DNA of 64,000 bases from Advenella kashmirensis W13003 (GTDB taxonomy: Bacteria; Pseudomonadota; Gammaproteobacteria; Burkholderiales; Burkholderiaceae_B): assembly GCF_000506985.1 (NCBI RefSeq), contig NZ_KI650982.1:1-64000 (forward strand), read 5' to 3'. Position numbers and translations under genes: made by a program. Positions 43,911 to 52,801 of this stretch are shown here, piece by piece. The notes beneath the pieces were generated by a model that worked only from the letters and a program-made list of their open reading frames with translations, made no database searches and was not told the origin of the DNA. The stretch's first letter is position 1; each line of letters begins with the position of its first letter.

Positions 43911-45005
43911 ATGTCTGATACCGCTACTTTCGACCAGAGAACTTTGCGTAACGTGTTAGGCACATTCGTAACAGGAGTCACGGTGGTCACTACCCAGGAT
44001 GCCGAGGGCAGACATTACGGGGTAACGGCAAACTCCTTCAGCTCTGTCTCGATTGACCCGCCGCTCATCCTATGGAGCCAGTCCAGAAGCTCCAGCAGTC
44101 ATCCCGCCTTTCGCGATAGCGACCATTTTGTTATTAATATTCTCGCTGACAATCAGGTGGCCGTTTCGAATCATTTTGCGAAAAGTCGCGACGACAAGTT
44201 CGAAAATATCGCATTTGTAAATGGATTGGGTGGAGCACCCATCCTTGACGGATGCGCCGCGCATCTCGAATGCCGCAAAGTAGCCGCCTATCCTGGCGGC
44301 GACCATGTTGTTTTCCTCGGTCAGGTAGAAAGGATTTCTTCTCGCGGACAATGCAAGCCATTGGCATTCGGGGGTGGCCGGTACATGGTTGCCTATGCCC
44401 ATGACTTAGGGCCGGTATCGCTGGATCTGGGAGGATCAGGCCTGGCTGATGTAGAGGCAATTCGCCTCGTTTCGGCTGCGCTGCCGGAAATCTGCGAACA
44501 GCTTGGGCAATATACCCTGTGCCTTGCAGTATGGGGAAACAGAGGCCCGACAGCCATCAGGTGGGAGCCCTCGCAGAACCCGGTAAGCCACAATTTACGC
44601 ACCGGCCTGGTCATGAGCATAACAAGATCGGCTACAGGGCGCGCTTTTGCCGCTTTTCAGCCGGAAGAGATTATGGCCACGCTGATTGAAGAGGATCTGG
44701 CTGCGAGTTGCTGTGACACCAGCGAAGCACGCAAGCAGCGGCAACAATTCGAAGCTGAGGTTGAACAGGCACGCGCACATGGATTCGCACGCGCTGCCGC
44801 GGAGCGCACATCCCCCTTTCACGAAGTGGCCGTCAATGCTTTTAGCGCCCCGATTTTCAACGCTCAGGGACGCATGGTAATGGCCCTTTCGCTGACTTCA
44901 CCGGCTGATCGGCTGCCGGCAGCAAGAGACGGCATCGTCCCGATCACGCTTGCCAAGGAGGCCACGACTTTATCGCAGAGACTTGGATGGCGCGTCGCTG
45001 CCTGA
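43911..45005 (+). CDS. Flavin reductase fused to an IclR-type effector domain
   Basis: The 364-residue protein has an N-terminal flavin reductase domain (residues 5-165), with GTFVTGVTVVTTQDAEG, GVTANSFSSVSIDPPLILW in part, and FVINILADNQ. A C-terminal IclR ligand-binding-like domain covers about 185-360 (LGQYTLCLAVWG, SRCCDTSE-like, VAVNAFSAPIFNAQGRMVMA). There is no IclR helix-turn-helix. It should give reduced flavin to the downstream LLM monooxygenase, and the extra domain may sense substrate. RBS GGAGA. Confidence 0.88.
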   Translation: MSDTATFDQRTLRNVLGTFVTGVTVVTTQDAEGRHYGVTANSFSSVSIDPPLILWSQSRSSSSHPAFRDSDHFVINILADNQVAVSNHFAKSRDDKFENIAFVNGLGGAPILDGCAAHLECRKVAAYPGGDHVVFLGQVERISSRGQCKPLAFGGGRYMVAYAHDLGPVSLDLGGSGLADVEAIRLVSAALPEICEQLGQYTLCLAVWGNRGPTAIRWEPSQNPVSHNLRTGLVMSITRSATGRAFAAFQPEEIMATLIEEDLAASCCDTSEARKQRQQFEAEVEQARAHGFARAAAERTSPFHEVAVNAFSAPIFNAQGRMVMALSLTSPADRLPAARDGIVPITLAKEATTLSQRLGWRVAA

Positions 45006-45101
45006 TAGAGACACCATTTCACAAGGCGTCGCCCTGCCCGTGTTGTGCGGCGCAATACCATATCAACAGACATCCCACAATGAACATACCAAGGAGACAA
45101 T

Positions 45102-46094
45102 ATGATCACAAGACGAGGCTTTGCACAGGCGCTTGCAGCAAGCCCACTGGCACTGATGGCGGTGAAGCCGGCCAGCGCCAAAGAAGCGGCATCGGGCTAC
45201 CCGTCCCGCGCAATTCGATTCGTGGTGGGATTTCCGCCAGGACAGGCTTCCGACGTAGGGGCCAGATTAGTCGCTGATGCGACCAGTGCGGTGCTTAAGC
45301 AAACGATATATGTTGATAACCGGGTGGGCGCTGCGGGCATTATTTCACACCAGTACGTTAAAAACGAGCCCGCAGATGGCTACACACTTTTGTACGGCTC
45401 GACGGGGACGCTTGCCATTAACCCGGAACTGTACAAGAAGCTTTCATACGACCCGTTAAAGGACTTCGAACCCGTCATTCTGCTGAATGTCAGCCCCATG
45501 TTCCTTGTGACGAATATTGACACACCCGTCCATAACCTCCAGGAGATGATCGCATACGTCAAAAGCAAACCTGGCGAACTCTCATACGGGTCCAGCGGCT
45601 ATGGCGTCACGCAGCATATTGCAATGGAAATGCTGAAACGCCAGACGGGTCTGGACATGCTCCACGTTCCTTACAAAGGGTCGTCACCCATGATGACCGA
45701 CCTCATTGGAGGGCGCGTGCAGTTTGCATTTGATACATCAACAGCGATCCTGCCCCATATTCGATCAGGACGAGTCAGGGCATTAGGGATCAGTGTCAGC
45801 GAGCGCCTGCCCCAGGCAAAGCAGATCCCTACTCTGCAGGAACAGGGTCTGACAAACTTTGAGGCTTCCACCTGGGCGGGTGTACTGGCACCGAAATCCA
45901 CGCCCAAACAAATCATAGACAAATTAAACACCGCGCTGAACCAGGCGCTGAAATCGCGCGAAGCGATAGCCCACTATGAAACAGCGGGGTCGACAGTGCG
46001 CGGTGGAAGCGCAGAGGAATTCTCACAGTTTCTTGTCAGCGAGATCCACCGGTGGGGCGAGGCTGTCAAAGCGTCTGGTGCCCATATCGACTGA
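45102..46094 (+). CDS. Bug/TctC-family solute-binding protein
   Basis: The 330-residue protein starts after AGGAGACAAT. A twin-Arg-like signal (MITRRGFAQALAASPLALMA) precedes the TctC fold (YPSRAIRFVVGFPPGQASDV, VDNRVGAAGII, EPADGYTLLYG). It is in one operon with the flavin reductase, LLM monooxygenase, AtuA, DUF4387 and MmgE/PrpD genes, so it probably delivers their substrate. Confidence 0.93.
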   Translation: MITRRGFAQALAASPLALMAVKPASAKEAASGYPSRAIRFVVGFPPGQASDVGARLVADATSAVLKQTIYVDNRVGAAGIISHQYVKNEPADGYTLLYGSTGTLAINPELYKKLSYDPLKDFEPVILLNVSPMFLVTNIDTPVHNLQEMIAYVKSKPGELSYGSSGYGVTQHIAMEMLKRQTGLDMLHVPYKGSSPMMTDLIGGRVQFAFDTSTAILPHIRSGRVRALGISVSERLPQAKQIPTLQEQGLTNFEASTWAGVLAPKSTPKQIIDKLNTALNQALKSREAIAHYETAGSTVRGGSAEEFSQFLVSEIHRWGEAVKASGAHID

Positions 46095-46135
46095 CACGAC
46101 GCTTGCGAAAATCTACTTAATTACCAGGAAAGAAA

Positions 46136-47509
46136 ATGACAAAACCCAAACGCCAAATGAGCCTGATTGCATTCATGCAAGCTCAGAACTGCTCGAACTA
46201 CGTGGGCTCGTGGCGCCATCCTTCATCAATGACCGACTTTACCTCGCCGGCTTACTATCAACGAATAGCGAGAACGCTGGAAGACGCGAAGTTCGATATG
46301 GCCTTCTTTGACGATCGATTGGCAATGCCTGATATCTATGGAGAAAATCACAGTGAAACGGTCGCCAACGGAGTGCGGGCAGTCAAGCTTGACCCCACGA
46401 CTGTGCTGATGACGATGGCCGCAGTGACTTCCCGGCTGGGTCTGGGAGCGACATATTCAACCACCTATTATGAGCCATATCACGTTGCCCGCCTGTTTGC
46501 AACGCTCGACCTGATGACGGGTGGCAGGGTGGCCTGGAATGTCGTTACCTCACTCAATGATTCGGAAGCCGAGAACTTCGGTTACGAAGAACATTTGGAA
46601 CATGACCTGCGTTACGACCGAGCCGACGAGTTTCTCGAGATCGTCACCGGGCACTGGGACAGCTGGGACGATGACGCACTGGAACTGGATAAACAGCAAG
46701 GGCGTTTTGCAGACCCGTCCAAGGTACGCCGCCTGGATTACAGAGGCAAATTCCTGCGCTCAAAGGGCCCCTTGACCGTGCCCCGTTCCGCGCAGGGTCA
46801 TCCGGTTCTTCTGCAGGCAGGACAGAGCGGCCGAGGCATGGCATTTGCGTCCCGCTGGGCCGAACTCGTGTTTGCCTCCTACCCTTCGCTGGAAGCCGGA
46901 CGCAAGCAATACGAATTTCTCAAGTCTGCCATAGAGAATGCAGGCCGGGACCCCGGCCAGGTCAAGATTGCACCGGCGGTCAAGATTATCGCAGCCGAAA
47001 CCGCATCGCAGGCGCAGGAGCAATATGAATTGACCAAATCACTTGCGCGACCGATAGATTCCCTGGCGTTGCTATGTGAGGTTTTGAACGTCGACTTTTC
47101 GAAGCGGCCATATGAGCAACCTTTCTCCGATGAAGAACTCGCTGCAGTCTCATGGCACAGCCTTCGTGACAAGGTCATTGCAAAAAGCGGCAAGAAAAAC
47201 CCCTCGGTGCGCGATTTTGTAGAGTATTCGGGCCGCGGTACATTGAACGAAGGCCCGACCTTTGTCGGCACTGCTACCCAGGTCGCCGACCAGATGCAGG
47301 AATGGTTCGAAACCGCATGCGATGGGTTTGTATTCTCTGCGACACACGTACCGGGTTCCTACGAAGATTTTGCGCGTCTGGTAGTGCCGGAACTGCAGCG
47401 TCGCGGCTTGTTCCGCACTGAGTATACAGGTACCACGCTACGCGACACCCTGGGTATAGAACGGCCCAAAGTGCATACGTGGGATCGTGCCAAGCAAGAG
47501 GTTGCGTGA
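46136..47509 (+). CDS. LLM-class flavin-dependent monooxygenase (NtaA/SnaA/DszA type)
   Basis: The 457-residue protein matches the NtaA/DszA/SnaA branch: MSLIAFMQAQNCSNYVGSWR at the N-terminus, MAFFDDRLAMPDIYG, and GRVAWNVVTSLNDSEAENFG. These enzymes use FMNH2 from a separate reductase to cleave C-N or C-S bonds or oxidise hydrocarbons. The flavin reductase two genes upstream is the obvious partner. The substrate is unknown. The AtuA-like gene overlaps its stop (TGATG). Confidence 0.9.
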   Translation: MTKPKRQMSLIAFMQAQNCSNYVGSWRHPSSMTDFTSPAYYQRIARTLEDAKFDMAFFDDRLAMPDIYGENHSETVANGVRAVKLDPTTVLMTMAAVTSRLGLGATYSTTYYEPYHVARLFATLDLMTGGRVAWNVVTSLNDSEAENFGYEEHLEHDLRYDRADEFLEIVTGHWDSWDDDALELDKQQGRFADPSKVRRLDYRGKFLRSKGPLTVPRSAQGHPVLLQAGQSGRGMAFASRWAELVFASYPSLEAGRKQYEFLKSAIENAGRDPGQVKIAPAVKIIAAETASQAQEQYELTKSLARPIDSLALLCEVLNVDFSKRPYEQPFSDEELAAVSWHSLRDKVIAKSGKKNPSVRDFVEYSGRGTLNEGPTFVGTATQVADQMQEWFETACDGFVFSATHVPGSYEDFARLVVPELQRRGLFRTEYTGTTLRDTLGIERPKVHTWDRAKQEVA

Positions 47510-48870
47510 TGAAAAACGAGCTCAAAATCCTGACACCCCAGGGCATGCTTGGCTACGGCATTCCCGAAGAGCACTTCTGGCGTGGAATCGACGGTGGTGT
47601 AGACGCCATGATTGTGGATTCCGGCTCGACCGATCCTGGCCCTTACCAACTGGGACTGAGCCGCATGCTGGTTACGCGTGAGGCCTATATCCGCGATCTT
47701 TCCATCCTGCTCAAGGCATGCGCCGAACGCGGAATTCGACTATTCATCAGTTCGGCAGGCGGGCCCGGCATCGGCCAGCACGTTGACGAGATGATTGACA
47801 TCATCCGGGACCTGGCACAGGACAAAGGTTATCATTTCAAACTTGCTGCCATTTATTCTGACGTGGACAAAACATGGCTTCGAGAACGCCTGAGCAATAA
47901 TCAGGTACAGCCTTGTGGTCCACACAAACAGCTTACACTTGAGTCTATCGACTCGGCCGTCAATTTGGTCGCCCAAATGGGTGCCGAACCATACATTAAA
48001 GCCCTTAATGCGCATCCCGATGTGGATATCGTCATTAGTGGCAGGTCTTATGATCCGTCCCCTTATGCTGCCTTATGTCAGATGCACGATATCGATCCCG
48101 GGGTCTATTGGCATATGGGAAAAATCGTTGAGTGCGGGGCGAACTGCGCCGAACCAAAAGGCCGGGTGATCGTTGCCACTGTGCGGAAAGACAGCTTTGA
48201 CCTCGAACCCATGAATCCGGCGGAACGCTGCACGCCGAGTTCCGTCGCTGCACATACGCTATACGAGAAATCACGCCCTGACCTGTTGCCCGGTCCCGGT
48301 GGGGAGCTCGACCTGACCGGTGCGCGCTACGAAGCCCTCAGTGATCGTAGCGTGCGCATCAGCGGCAGCGTATTCGAGCCGTCGTCGACATATCGCATTA
48401 AGATTGAAGGTGCGTCGATCATCGGGCATCGCACGATATTTATCGGCGGGATACGGGATCCGATTCTGATCGGTCAGTTGGACGATTTCCTGGACCGTGT
48501 GCGCGAGCGCACCGAAGCCACTTATCCTGAACTCAAATCCGGATTGGCCAACCTGTCCTTCCATGTCTATGGCAAGAATGGTGTGATGGGAGACCAAGAA
48601 CCTCTGGTCAATGTGATTCCCCACGAAGTGGGTCTGCTCGGCGAAGTGACCGCGCCGACTCAGGAGCTCGCAAATGCAATATGCAGCAGTGCCCGTATCT
48701 CGGTCCTTCATATGCCTTACCCGGGACAGTTGGCGACTGCGGGAAACTTTGCGATTCCCCTCAATCCGCCGGAAAATCCAATTGGGCCTGTCTGTGAATT
48801 CTCGGTCTATCACTTGGCTGAAATCGACGACCCCGCCGACTTTTTTCCAATACGCTATAAGGAAATCTGA
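47509..48870 (+). CDS. AtuA-like acyclic terpene utilization family protein (DUF1446)
   Basis: The 453-residue protein belongs to the AtuA/DUF1446 family. Recognisable parts are MIVDSGSTDPGPYQLG, FISSAGGPGIGQHVDEM and VDIVISGRSYDPSPYAALC. AtuA is needed for citronellol/geranyl catabolism in Pseudomonas, but members occur widely and their reaction is not settled. A frame extended upstream is rejected because the ATG overlaps the stop of the monooxygenase gene. The DUF4387 partner follows directly. Confidence 0.85.
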   Translation: MKNELKILTPQGMLGYGIPEEHFWRGIDGGVDAMIVDSGSTDPGPYQLGLSRMLVTREAYIRDLSILLKACAERGIRLFISSAGGPGIGQHVDEMIDIIRDLAQDKGYHFKLAAIYSDVDKTWLRERLSNNQVQPCGPHKQLTLESIDSAVNLVAQMGAEPYIKALNAHPDVDIVISGRSYDPSPYAALCQMHDIDPGVYWHMGKIVECGANCAEPKGRVIVATVRKDSFDLEPMNPAERCTPSSVAAHTLYEKSRPDLLPGPGGELDLTGARYEALSDRSVRISGSVFEPSSTYRIKIEGASIIGHRTIFIGGIRDPILIGQLDDFLDRVRERTEATYPELKSGLANLSFHVYGKNGVMGDQEPLVNVIPHEVGLLGEVTAPTQELANAICSSARISVLHMPYPGQLATAGNFAIPLNPPENPIGPVCEFSVYHLAEIDDPADFFPIRYKEI

Positions 48871-48871
48871 C

Positions 48872-49192
48872 ATGCCACACACGACTCTGAGAAAAATTGC
48901 TAAAGTTGTCCGCAGCAAAAATGCAGGTCCGTTCGAAATCACGTTTGATGTCATTTTCGATAATCAGGAAAAGTACGAACACGTAAAGCATAGTGATGCG
49001 CTGACGCCTGAAAAAATGGCGCTGCTATATGGCGTAACTGACGAGGATGTTCTCGTTTGCATGTTCTTTGATCCGGCGATGGCTTTCAAGTTGACATTGC
49101 GGCGCAGTTGGGGGCAAGGCACTGTCGGGGAACGGGACACGTTCGGAGCCCAGCAGCATGCCCCTCTTCTGGATATTCAGATTCCGGTCTGA
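48872..49192 (+). CDS. DUF4387 family protein
   Basis: The 106-residue protein has a DUF4387 pattern (LRKIAKVVRSKNAGPFEITF, DVIFDNQEKYEHV). It starts after AAGGAA, immediately downstream of the AtuA-like gene. AtuA and DUF4387 are commonly adjacent, or joined, in bacterial genomes, so the two may act as one enzyme. The function is unknown. Confidence 0.85.
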   Translation: MPHTTLRKIAKVVRSKNAGPFEITFDVIFDNQEKYEHVKHSDALTPEKMALLYGVTDEDVLVCMFFDPAMAFKLTLRRSWGQGTVGERDTFGAQQHAPLLDIQIPV

Positions 49193-49251
49193 TTGGCAAT
49201 CCACACCTTTTGATATTTTTCGTTTACCCATTTTGACTGGATATATTCAAC

Positions 49252-50670
49252 ATGACAGACACTGCCACAGCGATTCAGGCCACTTCAGCCCCGATCACCA
49301 CTACCCAATCCCGGGAACTTGCCCGATTCATTCTCGATTTTTCCTGGAACGATGCACCGGCTGAGGTGTCAGACCTGGCGAAGGAGCATTTGCTGGACGC
49401 ACTGGGCATCGCGCTGGCCTCGTCACGCTTCGATTTTGGCAAGGCGATTTTGCGCGGCGCACAAGATCTGGGCGACGGGACTGCTGCTACCGCCATTGGC
49501 AGTGGCGTGCGACTGCCTGCCGCATCGGCGGCCCTGGTCAATGGTGTACTTGCACACGGACTGGATTTCGACGACACGCATATCGGTGCAATCTACCATG
49601 CAACGGCGCCAGCGCTTGCCGCGGTTATGGCTGCAGGACAGGCCCATCACGCCAGCGGCGCCGACGTGCTGGCGGCCTTTATCGGCGCTCTGGAAATCGG
49701 CTGCCGTCTGGCAACCGTCGGCGCCGGCGACTTTCATGACCGCGGATTTCACCCCACGTCTTTATGTGGTACCTTTGCAGCCGCCGCGGCAGCCGGACGT
49801 TTAGCCAGCACAGACGAAGAAACCCTGGTGTGGGCACTCGGAATATGCGGCAGCCAGGCTGCCGGTGTCCTGGAACGGGGCACGTCGTGGCTCAAACGCC
49901 TGCATCCGGGCTGGGCAGCCCATTGCGGACTCTCTGCGATAGCGATGGCGAGAGCTGGATTCAGCGGACCCGACACCATGCTTGAAGGTCGTCGTGGTTT
50001 CTACTCCGCCCATATCGAGCGAATTCCTGAAGGCGACGACTTGCCCGCCCATCGCCTGGGCGAGCAATGGCAGACCCTGGGCATTGCCCTCAAACCTTAC
50101 CCATGCTGCCACTTTCTTCACGCATTCATAGACGCTGCGCTGGCGCTACGCGGGCAATTTTCTGTCGATGATGTGATACGGATAGATTGCCCCCTTACAC
50201 CCGCCCTGCACAAAATGGTTGCCGAACCTCGGTCCCGTTGCATTCACCCCGCCACCTCCTATCAGGCAATGTTCAGTGTGCAATATGCTGTCGCCGCCGC
50301 CCTGGCGCGGGGGCGAGTAGACCTGTCAACTTTCTATGACGAACCGCTGGACGCACCAGATGTATTGAATATAGCGGCTAAAACATATTGCGTGGCGGAT
50401 CCCGCCAGCGATTACCCCATTCATTTCCCGGGCGAGGTGATCGTGCACTTGAAGGATGGACGCACGCTTCGCTGCCGAAAACCGGCAAGCCTGGGTACGC
50501 CTGATGTTCCGATGGACCGTGCTGCGATCAAAGCGAAGTTCCTCAAGAACGCGACCAGGGCAATCTCGCAGTCCGCAGCAGAGCAGTTGGCCGCTTGTGT
50601 TCTGGAACTTGAAAAACTCGATTCTCTGGAACCGATCATGTCGCTATGCGTGAGTGAAAGTGGGGATTGA
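49252..50670 (+). CDS. MmgE/PrpD family protein
   Basis: The 472-residue protein shows MmgE/PrpD features: DALGIALASSRFDFGKAIL, VNGVLAHGLDFDDTH, and SLCGTFAAAAAAGRL with AALALR helices later. Family members include 2-methylcitrate dehydratase and cis-aconitate decarboxylase, which act on tricarboxylate-like compounds. Here it closes the operon of monooxygenase, AtuA and DUF4387, so it probably dehydrates or isomerises an acid intermediate. It begins 59 bases after DUF4387. Confidence 0.9.
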   Translation: MTDTATAIQATSAPITTTQSRELARFILDFSWNDAPAEVSDLAKEHLLDALGIALASSRFDFGKAILRGAQDLGDGTAATAIGSGVRLPAASAALVNGVLAHGLDFDDTHIGAIYHATAPALAAVMAAGQAHHASGADVLAAFIGALEIGCRLATVGAGDFHDRGFHPTSLCGTFAAAAAAGRLASTDEETLVWALGICGSQAAGVLERGTSWLKRLHPGWAAHCGLSAIAMARAGFSGPDTMLEGRRGFYSAHIERIPEGDDLPAHRLGEQWQTLGIALKPYPCCHFLHAFIDAALALRGQFSVDDVIRIDCPLTPALHKMVAEPRSRCIHPATSYQAMFSVQYAVAAALARGRVDLSTFYDEPLDAPDVLNIAAKTYCVADPASDYPIHFPGEVIVHLKDGRTLRCRKPASLGTPDVPMDRAAIKAKFLKNATRAISQSAAEQLAACVLELEKLDSLEPIMSLCVSESGD

Positions 50671-50761
50671 TTTTCTAAAAGCGCCGCCCCCCGGTTCCGC
50701 ATGGCACTGAGCAGGGGCACCAGCGTTTCGTCTGCCGGAGCATACAAGTGTTCTTCCGAGT

Positions 50762-51718
50762 CTAAGTCATTTTTGCCATAAGCTCACAAAGCACTGCCCG
50801 GGCAGCTTCGGTTGCTCGCGTTACAGGGTAAGCGGTACTCCACACGATATTGATACTGCGACTCACTTGAGGCGAAGCAAGGGGAATATAAGCAATGCCA
50901 TTGATCACGGCAGGAGCGGCCCCCAGATAAGGTCGAATCGAATAAACCTTATTTTGATGCATCAGCATGGTAATCAAATGCGCAGAATTGGTATTGAGAA
51001 CTGGCCGCACCTCACTTCCGATACTGGCGGCGGCATGGTCGATCATTTGTCGCATCCTGTTAGGACGTAGCGTCAACGCAAGGGGATAGGCTAATGCCTG
51101 CTTGAGGGCGATCGTTTCCGGCAGCGTACCCAACGCCTCTGCTGCGCCGCATAAGCATAATATTTGCCGGCCACATTCTACCGTCTGCAAACTCGTGTCG
51201 TTCTGTCCTTCCGGTAAAAGACCTATCTGCGCGGTACCATCGTTGATCCATTGCTGAACGGAATGACTGTCCCCTTCCAGGACAGTGAGCCGGATGAGTG
51301 GATATTGGTCTCTGATCGCCGCAAAAAGAACAGGACCTAATTGCTCGACCAGGGCGTTCGGGACAGCGACCACCAGATCCCCTGAGGGGTCGGCTCCCAC
51401 TCGAGCCATTGCCGCCTCGGCATCGGCAACGTTCTGGAAAATCCGGCGCGCGAATTCGATGAGCTCGCCTCCGGCCTGCATGAGAGTGACGCCGCTTGCC
51501 GTACGTTCGAACAGCACAACTCCCATAGCCTCTTCCAGCAACCTGATCTGTCGGCCTATCGCGGTTTGTGCACGAAGCAGCCTTGCGGCCGCCCGATTGA
51601 TGCTGCCCTCCTCGGAGACAACCAGAAAGGCATGCAGGTGATCCAGATTGAGCGCCAATTGTAGTCTCCTGTGCGTCTGTATATTCGTTTGCAGAAAAGT
51701 AAGCGATTTTTTCGACAT
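50762..51718 (-). CDS. LysR-type transcriptional regulator
   Basis: This protein of up to 318 residues has a winged HTH (LDHLHAFLVVSEEGSINRAA, RQIRLLEEAMGVVLFER) and a LysR effector domain. A TTG at 51658 with AGGAGA upstream would start at LALNLDHLH and is a serious alternative to the ATG at 51718. The gene is divergent from the Bug protein-sulfatase operon, which it probably controls. Its last 62 bases are nearly repeated at 33257. Confidence 0.88.
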   Translation of the reverse strand: MSKKSLTFLQTNIQTHRRLQLALNLDHLHAFLVVSEEGSINRAAARLLRAQTAIGRQIRLLEEAMGVVLFERTASGVTLMQAGGELIEFARRIFQNVADAEAAMARVGADPSGDLVVAVPNALVEQLGPVLFAAIRDQYPLIRLTVLEGDSHSVQQWINDGTAQIGLLPEGQNDTSLQTVECGRQILCLCGAAEALGTLPETIALKQALAYPLALTLRPNRMRQMIDHAAASIGSEVRPVLNTNSAHLITMLMHQNKVYSIRPYLGAAPAVINGIAYIPLASPQVSRSINIVWSTAYPVTRATEAARAVLCELMAKMT

Positions 51719-51822
51719 GGGTCCTGCGTCGATTGTTCTACCGCCCCCTCATATTACTCATTAGACTAATACTTTAGCTCATGTAAGGATTCATGGGTAC
51801 GACAATAAAGGAGACTGTCATT

Positions 51823-52800
51823 ATGAAAATGAGCCGTCGTCGCCTGCTCACGACCGTCATTGGGAGCGCCGCTTTCTATGCAATACCACGGATCGCCACT
51901 GCCAAAGACTACCCCAGCAGAGCTATCAAATTTCTCGTTCCCGTCAGTCCAGGCGCAGGGACGGACAGCGTTGCCAGGGTTATGGCCGATTATCTGTCCC
52001 GCAAGATGAAAAGCACATGGGTCGTGGAAAACCAGGGCGGCGCAAGTGGCCAAATCGCGACCCAGGCAACTGCGCGCTCACCCGCAGATGGCTACAACCT
52101 GATGCTGGGATATGTCAGCACTCATGGCACGCTTCCTGCCTATCGTAAAGTACCGTACGATCCAATAAACGATTTTACGCATATCGCAATGATCGGCGGT
52201 GCGCCAAATGTACTGGTCACCAATATGTCGGGGCCTGAAACTTTTGAAGAATTTCTAGAGCAGACCAAAAAGAACCCAGGTAAATACACTTACGCCTCTG
52301 CAGGCGTCGGGTCCATTACCCATCTCGTGTTTGAAGGGTTAAAACTGGGTACCGGAATTAATGTACTGCATGTACCTTACCGCGGCCTGGGGCCGGGCTT
52401 CAATAACATGGTGGCAGGACAAGTGCAGTTTGCCATGCCTGGCCTGGCAGGCGCCCTGCCATATGTGAATTCAGGCAGACTTCGTGCATTGGCAGTAAGC
52501 GGCTCACAGCGCGCTCCCCTCTTGCCGGAGGTAAGAACCCTCAAGGAAATAGGTATTTCTGACTTTGAAACCGTTCAATGGCTCGGCATCATGGGCCCGA
52601 AACGCATTCCTGGGGAGATCACACAGGCACTATGGTCTGCCGTCGATCAAGTCCTTGGTGAAAAGGAAGTCAAAGACCGCCTGGCAAATGAAGGGATAGC
52701 AACAATGCCAATGACGCAACGGTCTTTTTCCGGTTACGTGTCGGCCGATTTGGCACATTGGACGAAAATTGTAAACAGCCAAGGCTTGAGAGAAGCATAA
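51823..52800 (+). CDS. Bug/TctC-family solute-binding protein
   Basis: This 325-residue protein has a twin-arginine-type start (MKMSRRRLLTTVIGSAAFYA) and the TctC fold (YPSRAIKFLVPVSPGAGTDS, VVENQGGASGQIATQA, SPADGYNLML). A frame starting at 51793 exists, but GGAG lies 9 bases before the ATG at 51823. A sulfatase gene follows after one base, so the bound ligand may be a sulfate ester or its product. Confidence 0.92.
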   Translation: MKMSRRRLLTTVIGSAAFYAIPRIATAKDYPSRAIKFLVPVSPGAGTDSVARVMADYLSRKMKSTWVVENQGGASGQIATQATARSPADGYNLMLGYVSTHGTLPAYRKVPYDPINDFTHIAMIGGAPNVLVTNMSGPETFEEFLEQTKKNPGKYTYASAGVGSITHLVFEGLKLGTGINVLHVPYRGLGPGFNNMVAGQVQFAMPGLAGALPYVNSGRLRALAVSGSQRAPLLPEVRTLKEIGISDFETVQWLGIMGPKRIPGEITQALWSAVDQVLGEKEVKDRLANEGIATMPMTQRSFSGYVSADLAHWTKIVNSQGLREA

Positions 52801-52801
52801 A

